Below, piece by piece: positions 1-30,363 of a stretch of 64,000 bases of DNA; the stretch's first letter is position 1; each line of letters begins with the position of its first letter. This stretch comes from Flaccisagitta enflata (lineage: Eukaryota > Chaetognatha > Sagittoidea > Aphragmophora), in NCBI GenBank assembly GCA_965153355.1, contig OZ231128.1, forward strand, positions 9,176,001-9,240,000, read 5' to 3'. The position numbers and the translations under genes are program-made. The notes beneath the pieces are model-generated. The model saw only the letters and a list, made by a program, of their open reading frames with translations. It had not been told where the DNA came from and did no database searches.

Positions 1-61
1 TGAACAGGCCTGAAAATTTGTCATCAAATGTTTATCTCTTTATTTTCTTCATTCCTGTCAG

Positions 62-18272
<18,211 letters not shown>

Positions 18273-18283
18273 TTGTTTACTCA

Positions 18284-18535
18284 GGGCGTGTTTCTAGTGA
18301 AGATGAAAAACGCGTTTGTTCCCGTGAAACGCGATCACAGCGTGAACACATATTTAAGAATTTCAACTGTCCCACAAGGGAGTGAGCGAAATGAGTGAGC
18401 GAGTCCGTGAACGGAGCGTAGCGAAGCGGAGAGCTGCGGAGAGAGTGAGCGGAGTGAGCGGTGCGAGCAAACGAACATAGCGAGCGACCGAGTGGCCCTT
18501 TCAAAACGCGATCGTCTTTGACTAGAAACGCCCCC
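18284..18535 (+). mobile_element. Harbinger-like MITE, copy 4
   Basis: GGGCGTGTTTCTAGTGAAGA to CTAGAAACGCCCCC, with TTA at the right. It begins 12 bases after the formin stop codon, so it probably forms part of the 3' UTR. Confidence 0.8.
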
Positions 18536-18762
18536 TTATATATGATGTCGTAGGAAATGTTTCATGTCAAAACTGTCTTAGTCTAATGTGACATGTGATC
18601 TGAGAAATTGGAATGTTTTCTGGCGGCTTTAATTTGCTGATATTTAGCCTAATACAATATGCTAGATTCTTAGCATTTATTTGTCTCTACAAAATGTTAC
18701 TTTCTCAATCTTTCAACGGAAAAATGAATATTATCACGGTAGATGTTGTCTAGACTTGGAAA

Positions 18763-19030
18763 CAGGCCTGTATATAATTGAGTTTTCTCCCCCCCCCCCC
18801 CCCGAGGAAAAAAGAGCAAAAAAGAAAATTTGGGAAAAACGTAACTTTCGGCAGTACTAAATCATAAAAACTGATTATTACAACAAAATTGAACACTATC
18901 TAAACCTTAACTACTGTTTTATTGCCTTCTAGGGAAGAAAATCATAGAATCTAAAACACGGCGTGATGTGTTGCGGGGAAGAAAATTTAAGGCAGGGGGG
19001 AAAAATCAAAAGCGACCATATACACCCCTG
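18763..19030 (+). mobile_element. hAT-like MITE, copy 1
   Basis: CAGGCCTGTATATAATTGAG start and TATACACCCCTG end, forming a TIR. Flanks CTTGGAAA and CTTGAAAA resemble an 8-bp target-site duplication. The interior has the motif GGGGAAGAAAATC typical of this family. Confidence 0.75.
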
Positions 19031-19054
19031 CTTGAAAATATGAGGGCTTTTTAA

Positions 19055-19367
19055 CAGGCCTGTAGATAGTTGCACATTACCCCCCCCAGCAGGGGGGGAA
19101 TAAAAGCAAAGGATTTAGAAATGGGGAAGGAAATCAATGGGTGGAAAAATGAAAAGATGTAAAATATAGAAGATTTTACACTTTTGGCAGTACTAAAATA
19201 TAATATTTAGTTACTCCAACACTATTTTGCACTATTTAAATCAATATATTACTATATAGGGGGTATATGGGGAAGAAAATCATATGTAGATAGGCCCCGC
19301 GGGGAAGAAAATCAAAGGACCAGGGGGGGGGAAGAAATCAAAGGTCGTGCAACTATATAAACCCCTG
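19055..19367 (+). mobile_element. hAT-like MITE, copy 2
   Basis: CAGGCCTGTAGATAGTTG start, TATATAAACCCCTG end, flanks CTTTTTAA and ATTTTTAA (7 of 8 bases equal). It lies 24 bases from copy 1 in the same orientation. Confidence 0.7.
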
Positions 19368-19800
19368 ATTTTTAAGTGATTGAGTTAAAGGGGTCGATGA
19401 TGGGGTATAACATCTTTTTATAGCTTACCTCAGGAAAAAAAAGTTTTTAGCGTAAAAACATTAAGTAATCCACCTGTTTGATTGTCATTGCATAATGCAT
19501 ACACAGAGCATAGCGATTGGAAAACTGAGCTTGTTTACGGGGTAATACATGTGCAAAGCAGGTCAAGAGAGACACCATATATTTCGACAAGTATAGAATT
19601 GCCTCAATTCATTGGTGGAATGAGCAGAAGAGAGAGAGAGACAGAATTTAAAGGGAAGAAGGACAAAGGGACAATTGAGGGTGAGGGAAAGACAATGGGG
19701 ACAATGGGGATTAAGAGAGAGAGCAAATGATTCGACATATGCCCATATTTGGACATAATCAAAACCAGATGAGGGAGAGAACTCCCTGGCCCCCCTCCGG

Positions 19801-20351
19801 TCATCTTCCTAGTTTGTTGAAAACGGGTTGCCATTGTGTCGTTGTCACATATGAGCCGAAGTCTTCATTCATGCCTTTTCCAGGCCCGCAGTTGTATCTC
19901 CTAATGTTTAGAGCTTCGCCGATTCGTAGGTCGTATTTCAAGTTTTTGTTTCTCCTATCCGCCGTTTCGATGATGAATGGGCCTTCGATTTGAGCGTCAC
20001 AATGCTCCATATGTTGGGTTAGCCCAGAGTGAGACCATCTCCCTGCTTGAGCCGCCTTTTTATGTTCTGAGTCCCGAATACGGAAGCTGCGTTTTGTTTC
20101 GCCGATGTAGTCTATTTTGTGACGCGCGCAGTGGTATCTGTAGATGCCACTATCATCCATTTTGTCTCTTTTTCCTTTGTTTGGCCCACAGAGTACACTT
20201 TGGAGTTTTCTTCCTGCTGTAAAATGAGTTTGTACTCCTGCTTTATTGAGGGCACGTTTGAGTTGATATGAGACTCCACCGGGTATGAATGGTATCTTGG
20301 CGAATGGCCGAAGTTGAACCTCATCGTTGTTGTTGTTGTTGTTGTTGTTGT
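19801..20351 (-). pseudogene. Inverted 3' copy: intact GIY-YIG endonuclease end
   Basis: The minus strand reads poly-Asn, DEVQLRPFAKIPF, GIYRYHCARHKIDYIGET and continues without the frameshift of the plus copy to a stop at 19801. It lacks any RT, so it is a 3' fragment. The open frame extending past 20351 at its start belongs to the opposite strand of the RT copy. Confidence 0.8.
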
Positions 20352-20354
20352 TAT

Positions 20355-21228
20355 TTGCAAGAATTCGACTGAATTTGTGGAGAAAATGAAAAATGCGTCT
20401 CTCAACCCTGGAACAACAATGTTCCAAAATGTGCCCATCAATGACTGCATCTCCGTCATCATCGAAAAACTCAAAAACGACCCGGAGCTTCATAAAAGGA
20501 CAAAATTATCACCAGATGAAATTGGGGACCTCGTCTCACTCTGTCTCAGCACCACCGACTTCATCTTCGACAATCGTCACCACACTACCAACGACTCAGG
20601 CCCAATTGGCCTGAGCTTGATGGTCACTGTTGCACAAATGTGGATGATCCACACCATGGAAGGCGCAGTCAAAAAAGCGGAAGAAGATGGATCACCAATA
20701 CCCGACAACATATTCGTCTACATGGATGACTGCTTTTGTACCATCACATCTCGCGTCTATCTCCGCCCTGGACTTCGCAGCAACTCCTCAACAGCAGACC
20801 CGGCAGAAAGCTTCAACGAATGCCTAAATAGCATCCATCCTCGTGTCCGCTTCACCAGAGAAGTGGAGGAAGATGGCAAAATCGCCTTTTTGGATGTCCT
20901 CGCCACCCGCCAAGAAGATGGCAGACTCACGACTCAAATCTACCGGAAACCTACAAACACCAATGTGATTCTCAAGCCACACTCATGCCACCACCCATCC
21001 GTCCATGTCGCAACCTTCAAAGGGGAAATGTGTCGCATCATGCGCCTCTGCTCAACGCCGGAACAAGCCAAAAAAGAAATTGACTTCCTCCTCAATGTCT
21101 ACGAGGATAATGGACACGATCGCACAAAATTTTAAAAAGTCGCCAAAACACATGTCCCGCCGCACAAAAGACCCAAACAAACTCAAAATCTCTTCGCAGT
21201 TCTCCCATTCCATGACGACAAGGATTTC

Positions 21229-21305
<77 letters not shown>

Positions 21306-21760
21306 CGATGAGGTTCAACTTCGGCCATTCGCCAAGATACCATTCATACCCGGTGGAGTCTCATATCAACTCAAACGTGCCCTCAATAAAGCAGGAGTAC
21401 AAACTCATTTTACAGCAGGAAGAAAACTCCAAAGTGTACTCTGTGGGCCAAACAAAGGAAAAAGAGACAAAATGGATGATAGTGGCATCTACAGATACCA
21501 CTGCGCGCGTCACAAAATAGACTACATCGGCGAAACAAAACGCAGCTTCCGTATTCGGGACTCAGAACATAAAAAGGCGGCTCAAGCAGGGAGATGGTCT
21601 CACTCTGGGCTAACCCAACATATGGAGCATTGTGACGCTCAAATCGAAGGCCCATTCATCATCGAAATGGCGGATAGGAGAAACAAAAACTTGAAATACT
21701 ACCTACGAATCGGCGAGATACAACTGCGGGCCTGGAAAAGGCATGAATGAAGACTTCGGC
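20355..21760 (+). pseudogene. Penelope-like RT plus GIY-YIG ORF, broken
   Basis: 5'-truncated polyprotein. The RT palm has GPIGLSLMVTVAQMWMI (motif B region) and YMDDC (catalytic motif C), followed by a thumb-like region. A single in-frame TAA at 21133 interrupts it; the same frame continues through an Asn run encoded by the AAC array (21229-21306) into a GIY-YIG nuclease (GIYRYHCARHKIDYIGET and downstream Arg and His). Compared with the inverted copy, about 16 bases are missing near 21715, shifting the final frame. Once reverse transcriptase/endonuclease of a retroelement, now inactive. Confidence 0.85.
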
Positions 21761-23049
21761 TCATATGTGACAACGACACAATGGCAACCCGTTTTCAACA
21801 AACTAGGAAGATGACCGGAGGGGGGCCAGGGAGTTCTCTCCCTCATCTGGTTTTGATTATGTCCAAATATGGGCATATGTCAAATCATTTGCTCTCTCTC
21901 TTAATCCCCAATTGTCTTTCCCTCACCCTCAATTGTCCCTTTGTCCTTCTTCCCTTTAAATTCTGTCTCTCTCTCTCTTCTGCTCATTCCACCAATGAAT
22001 TAACGCAATTCTATATTTGTCGAAATATATGGTGTCTCTCTTGACCTGCTTTGCACATGTATTACCCCGTAAACAAGCTCAGTAATCCACCTATTAAGCA
22101 ACTGCAATTACAAAACCAGCTCTGGATTTTCACTTAACATAGATAAACCTTAACATAGAAATCAGCATGACTTTTGAATAAAGTTAGTTAACCACTTGAC
22201 CAAAGCTGCTGATATTTTAGGAGTTTGATTTCAAACAAAATTTACATTCAATAACCTGCGATACACTAGCGTCGTATCAGTAATCACATGCAAAAGTAAT
22301 AATACGGTTATGAGTTACCCCATACTTCCAAGTCTAGACAACATCTACGGTATCATTCAACATGATAGGTACTACTAATTACAAATAAAATTGAATAGTA
22401 CTGTTTTAGTCGCAGTTTTGGACTCAATGGTCTGTACCCTTCTCTAACGGTCATTCCTTCAGTCCGCCCGTTCACTGGAACATTATTTTGCATAACTGCC
22501 CCTGCCCAAATGTCCATGACCTGCCACGTTCCGTATCATTTTATCCATTTTTATGACATATGTACAATGAGAAAACATGTTTTGAATATGGTCTAGGAAT
22601 TGGAAGTTTTGCAAATTGCAACTAATGATCCTACCATGTAGATTTATTTCGTGGCATGGAGTAAACGTTCATTACCTTTCAGCATGAATCTAGTCAAAAA
22701 ATTGTTTAAATCATCACCCAATGCAACAGTTTTTTTGTTGATATTGGATAGGTCCATCTTTTTTCTTTGAATTGATTTCACCTTCCTGTGATCAACTGTT
22801 CCCCCGCTTATTGTTTTCAATGGTGTTTTACTCAAAAAGTAAAGATGCGAAACATTACGTTTATGAGTCCTAACTTATGACTTTTGTACTTAAGCAAGAA
22901 ACAATTTAGGGAGAACTACTGTGTTTCCTTAGGAAAATAGTCCCTTTTTGGATAGCAGGGAAGGAAGCCCTAAAGTAGAGGGAGGTGTAGAACATGGTTG
23001 GGCCTTAAAAATTTGCTGTAACACTGAAACCCAGCCATCAAAGTGAGTA

Positions 23050-23642
23050 CTATCTAGGAGGAAAAAATCTTCCGGCACGTTTACATGCATATCCTAGGTT
23101 GGAATCAACCAATTATAAAAAGATTGATAAGGCAATTAAAGCTCTTTCGAATTTGCAAGAGATCTACGCAAACCGCATCATTCTAGCTCTATGCATTAAA
23201 AAGTTATTCAGCTTTGATTGAAATACTTAAATTGTGCTTTTGCCATTTCTACACCATCTTCTGAAGATATCACTTTACTCTTTCTTTAATTACTTCTAAA
23301 TGCAATGAGCTAGGCAAATGCGGTTTGCGCTGCCTGCTTGCAAATTTGAAGGGCTTCAATTATGTCACCAATTTTTCTATGATTTGATGAGTCTTTGGTA
23401 AGCTGTAAGTCTAAATGTAGCGAAAGAAGAGGGAAAAAAAAATCAGGAGAAAGATCCCAAAAGCCTTTGCTCCAGAGAACCTCGAGAAGCTCTACAAATC
23501 GCTTCCCCAACAAATGGCGGCCCTGATTCAATCAAAGGGACCTCACACTAATTATTGATGGATTTGTAACTGATATATATTCATCTTTACGCCGATGAAT
23601 ACAGTTTTATAATAGGCCGGAAGATTTTTTTCGCCTAGATAG
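23050..23642 (+). mobile_element. Tc1-like relic, second copy
   Basis: TIR CTATCTAGGAGGAAAAAATC with complement at the right end, TA on both sides (23048-23049, 23643-23644). Near the right end the plus strand reads ENLEKLYKSLPQQMAALIQS then HTNY and stop, a Tc1 transposase C-terminus. Same family as 9706-10909, without the nested MITE. Confidence 0.8.
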
Positions 23643-23644
23643 TA

Positions 23645-24340
23645 GTTGCATGTACCCTGACAGATTAGAAACATAGTTGGACCCAAATTTTTTGAAAGTG
23701 GTCGGCGCATTGCCATAAGTGATCATCTATGCTGCACCAACGATTTCATGTGTAAAATAGGTCATTTTCAGTGCATTTCCCATAGTCCAAATGTAAAACT
23801 TTTCTCTATGAACTTAAATTATGTGCAAAGGTTTTACCAGGACATGATTCTTACAAGACAATGATGTATCTGACCCAGCCTGCTGAAATTGCTGCAACTT
23901 GCTGCAATTACATCCTGAGTTTGCAGCAAAATGCCGCAATCCACTGATTCTAAGTTGAAAATGCGTGGATTTCATTTTGATTAATCAAATGTGAATTCTT
24001 GTGATAATTTAGGCTCCTTTAAAACTTTAGTGATATGCAGCAACCTGCTGAAAGTGCAGCATCTTCACTGCCCTTCCTTTTAACTTGTAGAATATGCAGC
24101 AAATCTCTTCAGGGGCAACTTTCAAGGCAAGCGTGATTGTTAACTATTCTAGATGTTTTAAAGAGTTTCCACCCATTTTGAAACAAGGCGGTATACATGA
24201 TTTAAATAGCAAAAGGAGAGGTCTAGCAGGCTAGGAATGGACTTGCTATGCGGTACCTCTTTCCGCGATACAACCTGTACAATACAACCTGCCGTACAAT
24301 CTGTACAACCTAAAAGTAACCTGACTGCGAAAATGCAACA
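23645..24340 (+). other. Unassigned intergenic DNA
   Basis: AT-rich with scattered TGCTGCAA-like words; no exon, TIR or RNA gene recognised. Confidence 0.5.
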
Positions 24341-24344
24341 AGAA

Positions 24345-24346
24345 AT

Positions 24347-24417
<71 letters not shown>

Positions 24418-25155
24418 GAACCATACCACTTGGATTTTAAAAAAAGACGCCCCTATGTATTAATTGATTAAATATGTATGAAAACTATTTTAGATATCTT
24501 TAAAAAGAGACATTTTGAAAGATTTTCAGATTATCTTTTAATCTAGACTGATCCCAGGTTTGTATCTCAGATGGTTTGGATGCTAGAACCCTGCAACGAG
24601 AAGCCATAGTGTGCAAAACTGAAAGAGGCATTGTTTTCACTCAAAATAATGCCATTTCTAAACGGAAAAAGATTGATGGGCAAAATTAGTCATTCAAAAG
24701 TGCGTCTGTTTTTTTTTAGTCGTATGGTATACCACAACTTAACGTTATGAGCTAGTTTCTTAGGTTTCAATTAAAACGTATGACCGGATAAATGGGAAAA
24801 TTGCACTTAGAATCGTGTTGGCGGTCATGAAAATAGTTTTTGTCTTCTGTTCTTTTTTTCTCTGTTTTTTCATTCATGGATGAACTAACATACGACGATG
24901 CATTGAACATTGTTGCCTTGGAGGGGAGGAAGGACAAAAGGAAGGGTATACAGGAAGGAAAGAAAGAATGGAAGGAAGGAAGGAGGGAAGGAAGGAAGGA
25001 AGGAAGGAAGGAAGGAAGGAAGGAAGGAAGGAAGGAAGGAAGGGAGTGATGAAGGAAGGAAGGAAGGAAGCGTAGTAAAGATTGAGTAAGGAAGGAAGGA
25101 AGGAAGGAAGGAAGGAAGGAAGGAAGGAAGGAAGGAAGGAAGGAAGGAAGGAAGC
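24345..25155 (+). repeat. CAA array and two GGAA arrays
   Basis: Pure CAA at 24345-24418 and GGAA arrays at about 24958-25042 and 25090-25153, separated by AGCGTAGTAAAG. The reading frames are artefacts of the repeats. Confidence 0.9.
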
Positions 25156-25609
25156 GTAGTAAAGCTTTTGGACGGAGTTTCAATGTACTGTGATTTAAAA
25201 ATGCAATTTTTTTCAAGGTCTCCCCTCGTTTTCAAACTTTGTACCTTCTCATTTGAGACAACCAAAGAAATGACGGGTCGATTGGAAAAAAATTCGAATT
25301 ACATAATCCAGCAATAAGGTAACGGATAAGCAGCTTGTAATTGAGGAAACCTTTGCTGCTTTAACTTGTTGGCAATGAGAGTGAGAAGAACAAGGCCGGA
25401 AAAAGAAGGGAGGGACTTGACACAGAAAAGAAATCCAAGGTATCCGATTTTCTCCCTGTCGGCGATAGCCGCCTTTATCGATATTCTATAGCACTACATT
25501 GCATAAATGATGAAAAGTGTTGAAATTCCCGGGACAACAATTTGGACATTCATAATGAGACCCTGAACGCCCTTTCTTCATCCACGCAAACGAGGGCCCT
25601 GACTTTTTA

Positions 25610-25920
25610 GATGCGTCCGTCAGGAACGCATCTCTATAAGAGGGTCTGTGCGTCCGTCCGTCCGTCCGTCGGTCCGTCCGTCCGTCCGTCCGTCCGTCCG
25701 TATGTCCGTTACGCAAGTGCAAAAACCGCGTTTCTCGATTGTTTTTGGCCACTGTGAGATCCTATACTAAAACAAATGATCAAACAACATGTTTTGACAG
25801 CCTCCTTTACCACTTTGTCGTTTCACCTGTCTGTTCGTCCATCTGTCTCTCCATATATGTCACATGATCCATACACGCAGAGACACGGCCCGGACGCATC
25901 GTTGCCCGGTCGGGCTTGTT
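25610..25920 (+). mobile_element. GTCC-cored short element
   Basis: Hairpin AGATGCGTCCGTCAGGAACGCATCT-like start in a T-run, a pure GTCC array (about 25645-25700), and an end resembling GTTGCCCGGTCGGGCTTGTT. Confidence 0.6.
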
Positions 25921-26228
25921 TTTAATGATTTGGACTTTATCAAACACAAGTATTTTCTACTGTGACACGCAGAAAGTTTTATAACCTTAGACTGTCAATA
26001 AATATTTTGATTGATAGTAATGTTCATTTTTTGTTTTTTGATTACATTGAGATTTAAAAAAAAATCGATGCGAAATTGTATCCAGACGCTTTCTATCCAC
26101 TAACAATAACTCTCACGTCATACACAGACAAGGATGCAGGGCGAAATAGGGTATGGTAGGTACCATAGGAGCATGAGCATTCACCGCTTCCCTATCCCTA
26201 TCCCTTCGATTTTGCTAGAGAAACAAGG

Positions 26229-26360
26229 CTGGATACACGGCTACCCCAGTCGCGTGCGGGTGGGCAGGAACAGTGCTGGAGAAGATCACTAGGGCATCTG
26301 GGCAGGAGCAGTAAGCTCAAAAAGCTAAAAAAAACGCCAAAAATTTAATAGTCGCAAAAG
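26229..26360 (-). mobile_element. GTCGCGTG-family fragment
   Basis: GGATACACGGCTACCCCAGT then CGCGTGCGGGTGGGCAGG, the terminal segment of the family in reverse orientation, 3' part missing. Confidence 0.55.
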
Positions 26361-26420
26361 CGTACCCGTTTCCCGCTGCCCCTATGTGATTGTATGTAGG
26401 TGTGAGATGGTGAGAGGGGC

Positions 26421-26655
26421 AGCGGCCCCGATGGGTCCGATGACCTTTGCTTAGTATGTATTAAGGCATGGGGCTGGGTGGGATTTGAGCCTTGTTGCTG
26501 GGATTTGACCCAAATGAGCTTCAAGGATGGAATTTGAGCCTCGAAGCTGAGAATTGAGCCTCAAAGCTGGGAATTGAGTCTTGATGCTTGGAATTGAGCC
26601 TTGAGGCTGGGATTCAACCTTGCGGCTAGGAACTGAGCCTCAAAGCTGTATGGAG
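26421..26655 (+). mobile_element. FB-family 5' end with its own tandem cargo
   Basis: GCAGCGGCCCCGATGGGTCC start, followed by about eight copies of a TTGAGCCTCAAAGCTGGGAA-like unit. The 3' end of the element is missing. Confidence 0.55.
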
Positions 26656-26792
26656 TGAACATATTTGCATCTTTCAAACTTAAATTTATGACCTATTTCA
26701 TTATATCAGACAAAATTTTTTATTTAGTCTGAAAAAAAATCAGCTCAATTGGACTAAGTTTAAAGGTTTTACAGCTATTTTAAAGAAAAAAT

Positions 26793-27015
26793 CAGGCCTG
26801 TATATAATTGAGGGGTTTGGAGATGGGGAAGAAAAAGAGAAAAAAAAATTGGGGAAAAATATAACTTTTGGCAGTACCAAACCATAACTACTGATTAGTA
26901 AAACACAATTTAACATTGTTTAAATCTTAACTACACTGATTCATTGCCTTATGGGGAAGAAAATCAAAGGCAGGGTGGGGGTAAATCAAAAGCGACTAAA
27001 TTATATACACCCCTG
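26793..27015 (+). mobile_element. hAT-like MITE with perfect 8-bp duplication
   Basis: CAGGCCTGTATATAATTG start, AATTATATACACCCCTG end, flanked by GAAAAAAT at 26785-26792 and 27016-27023. This copy gives the clearest evidence for the 8-bp target-site duplication that defines hAT-type elements. Confidence 0.85.
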
Positions 27016-27764
27016 GAAAAAATTGTTATGTAAAAAACTTTAAAAAAAATTGTAGAAATAGTTTGATTGATCTGATTTACTTTTTTTGAATAATGGGAAA
27101 TTTTTTTGATTATTTGATTATTCAAATAAGAAGCTTTGATGAAGAGTCAAAAATTAAAGTTTGAGAGATACAAACATTTTCACTCAATAGAGCAACAACG
27201 ATTCAATTTACTTAAATCTTTAACATTTATTAAACCTAATAAAATTAAGATACTTAAAATCTATCCTCCAATCATGGTCGTTTTTTGCTCCCATTGTACG
27301 GTAGACATTTTGGTTTGTTGTTTCTTCCGGTTCAGTTAGAGTGAGGTTTTATTGTACTTTATGATCATGTCTGGGGCATATTGAACTTTCATCAAAAGGG
27401 AACTACGAGGTTTGCTTTGCCGTCTCAGAAGAAAAAGTTTTGGACCCTTGGACATTCTAGTTGTATCCTTCTATCCGTTTTATAGCGAGTCTGTATCACA
27501 GGACACGTGACTCATCGCCTTGCTGTGTCGGTCGGTCGGTCGGTCCGAGACTGAGGGGCGATGTATATTAGCCCACTATAAAAACACGCTTTTTCATGGT
27601 GAGGCTCTCTATCCAAGGAATCTGGCTCAAAATCATGTATATAGATAGTCCATCACAAAAATTTGACCTTGGGGCTTCTCTAAAGTGTGCCCGCCACACC
27701 CCTCCTAATGCATAAGTGGTGGTGTTGTTTTTTTCACATTGTCACATTTTACTCATCTTCGTAT

Positions 27765-28110
27765 GCTTATATCTCCTAAACGAATAAAGCTAGTAACCTC
27801 AATTTGGGCTCATTTTGAAGAGCTTTACTTACTCTTTAAAATGAGCCCAAGTTGAGATCATTAGCTTTATTCGTTAAGAAGCAGTTGTCTTCCAAAGTTG
27901 ATGTCTTTTTGGAGAAAATATTGATTTTTTCACAACTTTGCAAGCTTTTATCTCCTAAATAAATAAAGCTACTGACCTCAACTTGGGCTCATTTTGAAGA
28001 GCTTTACTTACTCTTTAAAATGAGCCCTTGTTGTGGTCTGTAACTTTCTTTGTTAAGAAGCAGTTGCCTTACAAAGCTGATGTCTTCATGAAGAAAATAG
28101 TAATACTTGT
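27765..28110 (+). repeat. Tandem pair of palindromic 180-bp units
   Basis: Each unit holds GGGCTCATTTTGAAGAGCTT then TTAAAATGAGCCC, so it folds back. Two units are about 180 bp apart and also contain ATCTCCTAAA and AAGAAGCAGTTG. Confidence 0.7.
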
Positions 28111-28149
28111 CATTAAACTAAAATTCTATAATTTGGCTTTTTTTTTCTA

Positions 28150-28800
28150 CATAATGATAGTCAGGTGATGCACTGGCTCATTGGTAATTGCCGTCTACTG
28201 TGAGGGTAGAATAACAGATAAATAATGGGGGTTTGAGACCCATATAGGGCCCCTAAAGAGCCCACTTGGTAAAAATTCCCCCAATATTGAAAAAAATTCT
28301 CTTTTTTCTACTTTGAGGTATCCCAGTCGCAGTGATACACTGACTTATCAGTTATTTCCATGTAGTCTGGCAGGAGATGTACAGATGGTTAATAGAGGGT
28401 TGGGACCACTAGGGGCCCTTTGAAGAGTCCCTTTGGGCTCAAAAATGGCTCAATGATTGAAAAATACTTACTTTTCTGCTTTGAAGCACCCTAGAAGTAG
28501 TCCCACTCATCAGTAACTCCCATATAGCATGGTGGGATATGTGCAGGTGAATTACGGAAGATTTAGTTTCCTAGGGGCCCCATTGAAGTACCTGAGGGAC
28601 CCAAAAAAAGCCCAAAATGCAATGGAAGAATATTAAGTATCTTATGTTTTTTTTCTGTTCTGCTGCACGCAGTTGTGACACTGCCTTGTAAGTCATTGCA
28701 ATGTAGTCATGAAAGAGATGTGTTAAGAGTCAAGGGGTCGTGAGTCCCCAAAGGCCACTTAAGAGCTCCCAAGGATATGTGAACAGAACAAAAATTGCTA
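28150..28800 (+). repeat. Diverged tandem repeat of about 170 bp
   Basis: Four units share ACTGNCTNATCAGTNATT, GAGATGTNCAG and AGGGGCCCNTTGAAGAGNCC words, strongly diverged. No function inferred. Confidence 0.5.
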
Positions 28801-28825
28801 AAAAATTGAGCAGTGTTCAGTTTTT

Positions 28826-29098
28826 GGGCAGCGGCCCCAAAGGAGACAAAGTCCTGTAGAACACTTTTGTTCGTCCATTTGTTTGTTTGTTTGTTTGTCC
28901 ATCCGTTTATCCCCCAGCCCCCTTATCAGGCCCTCCACGCCTCAAATCTGGCCTTTGAGACCCCAGATCTGGCCTCTTAGACCTCAAATCTGGCCTCTCA
29001 GGTCTCAAATCCAGCCTCCCTGGCCTCAAATCCAGCCTTTTAGGCCTCAAACCTAGCCTCTCAGGGCTCAAATCCAACCTCTCAGGCCTTGAGTATCA
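28826..29098 (+). mobile_element. FB-family 5' half
   Basis: GGGCAGCGGCCCCAAAGGAG then GTCCTGTAGAACAC, a TTTG array and about seven copies of a CTCAGGCCTCAAATCTGGCC-like unit. The inverted right end is absent. Confidence 0.65.
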
Positions 29099-29164
29099 GT
29101 GACCTGCCCCAAGTGATAAGAAATTACATGAATCATGCACATTCTGTAAATCAATGGCCTAAGG

Positions 29165-29560
<396 letters not shown>

Positions 29561-29773
29561 AAGAGACAGAAAAATAAAGACAGGCAGATACCACGCGGAT
29601 CAATAAAAAAGCGGCACTTTTAGATAATGATTGCATAAATAAATCATAAAAAATAAACTTTTCAAAGTGCAGTGGAGTACATCTCGAGTGCACCTGCTGA
29701 TAAGGCCTACCCACTTATGATGCCTACAACCTTAGATCCTAAGAAAAATTTCGTAGTCCTTTTTATTTTGGTA

Positions 29774-30363
29774 CCCCGTGTTCAATCTCAAAGTGGGAAA
29801 AGTAAAAAGCTTACATTCCTAAACGCAACTAGTCAGTGATTTCAAATCATTTTTCTCTTGTAGTATTATGTTTGACGTTTTTTGTATAAAAATTTCATTG
29901 GTCTAGCCTTAATAGTTTGTCCACAACATCAATTTTAAGAAAAACAAGGGTATGAAGTTTGAGCTAAAAAACTCTTCTTTTAATCATGATAGTTTTTCTC
30001 ATAATTGCTCTAATTTCTAAACGGTTTGAGCTACAAACACCAGATTGGTCTCAAATGAAGTATAATTTGAAAATGTTTACATCTGAGACCAATCTGGCAC
30101 CTTTTATCAAGCCGTTTGAGAATTACAGGCAGAATAATGAAAAACGGTGTTGACAAAATCATGAGTTTTTGAGCCTCAACTGTAAATACTTGTTTTACTT
30201 CAAATTGATGTTGTGGATAAACTATTTAAGCTAGACCAATGAAATTTGTACACAATAAACGTCAAATATAATACTAAAAGAGAAAAATGGTTTGAAATCA
30301 CAGACCAAGTGCGTTTAGAAATGTAAGCTTTTTACTTTTCCCACTTTGAGATTGAACACCCTG
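29774..30363 (+). mobile_element. 590-bp fold-back MITE with TA duplication
   Basis: Ends CCCCGTGTTCAATCTCAAAG and its complement ending GAACACCCTG, with TA at 29772-29773 and 30364-30365. Arms of nearly 290 bp pair throughout, so the whole element is a long hairpin. Confidence 0.8.

Larger units (their letters stand above)
19476..22080. mobile_element. GIY-YIG retroelement: inverted pair of partial copies
   Basis: A plus-strand copy (RT plus endonuclease, about 20352-22080) is joined head-first to an inverted copy of its own 3' part (20351 down to about 19527). The arms of about 825-850 bp match in coding and 3' UTR sequence. The whole is flanked by a perfect 12-bp direct repeat AGTAATCCACCT (19464-19475 and 22081-22092), taken as the target-site duplication. 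The RT with linked GIY-YIG nuclease identifies a Penelope-like element. Confidence 0.8.
18737..22350. mobile_element. Nested 3.6-kb TIR element
   Basis: CGGTAGATGTTGTCTAGACT at the left and AGTCTAGACAACATCTACGG at the right are inverted copies of the TIR of the 540-bp element at 5946-6485. Inside are two hAT-like MITEs and the inverted retroelement pair, so this element is the oldest layer. Confidence 0.6.

Noticed and set aside
20314-20354. Start of the RT frame with poly-Val
   Set aside because: These codons belong to the TTG array at the junction with the inverted copy, not to the RT.
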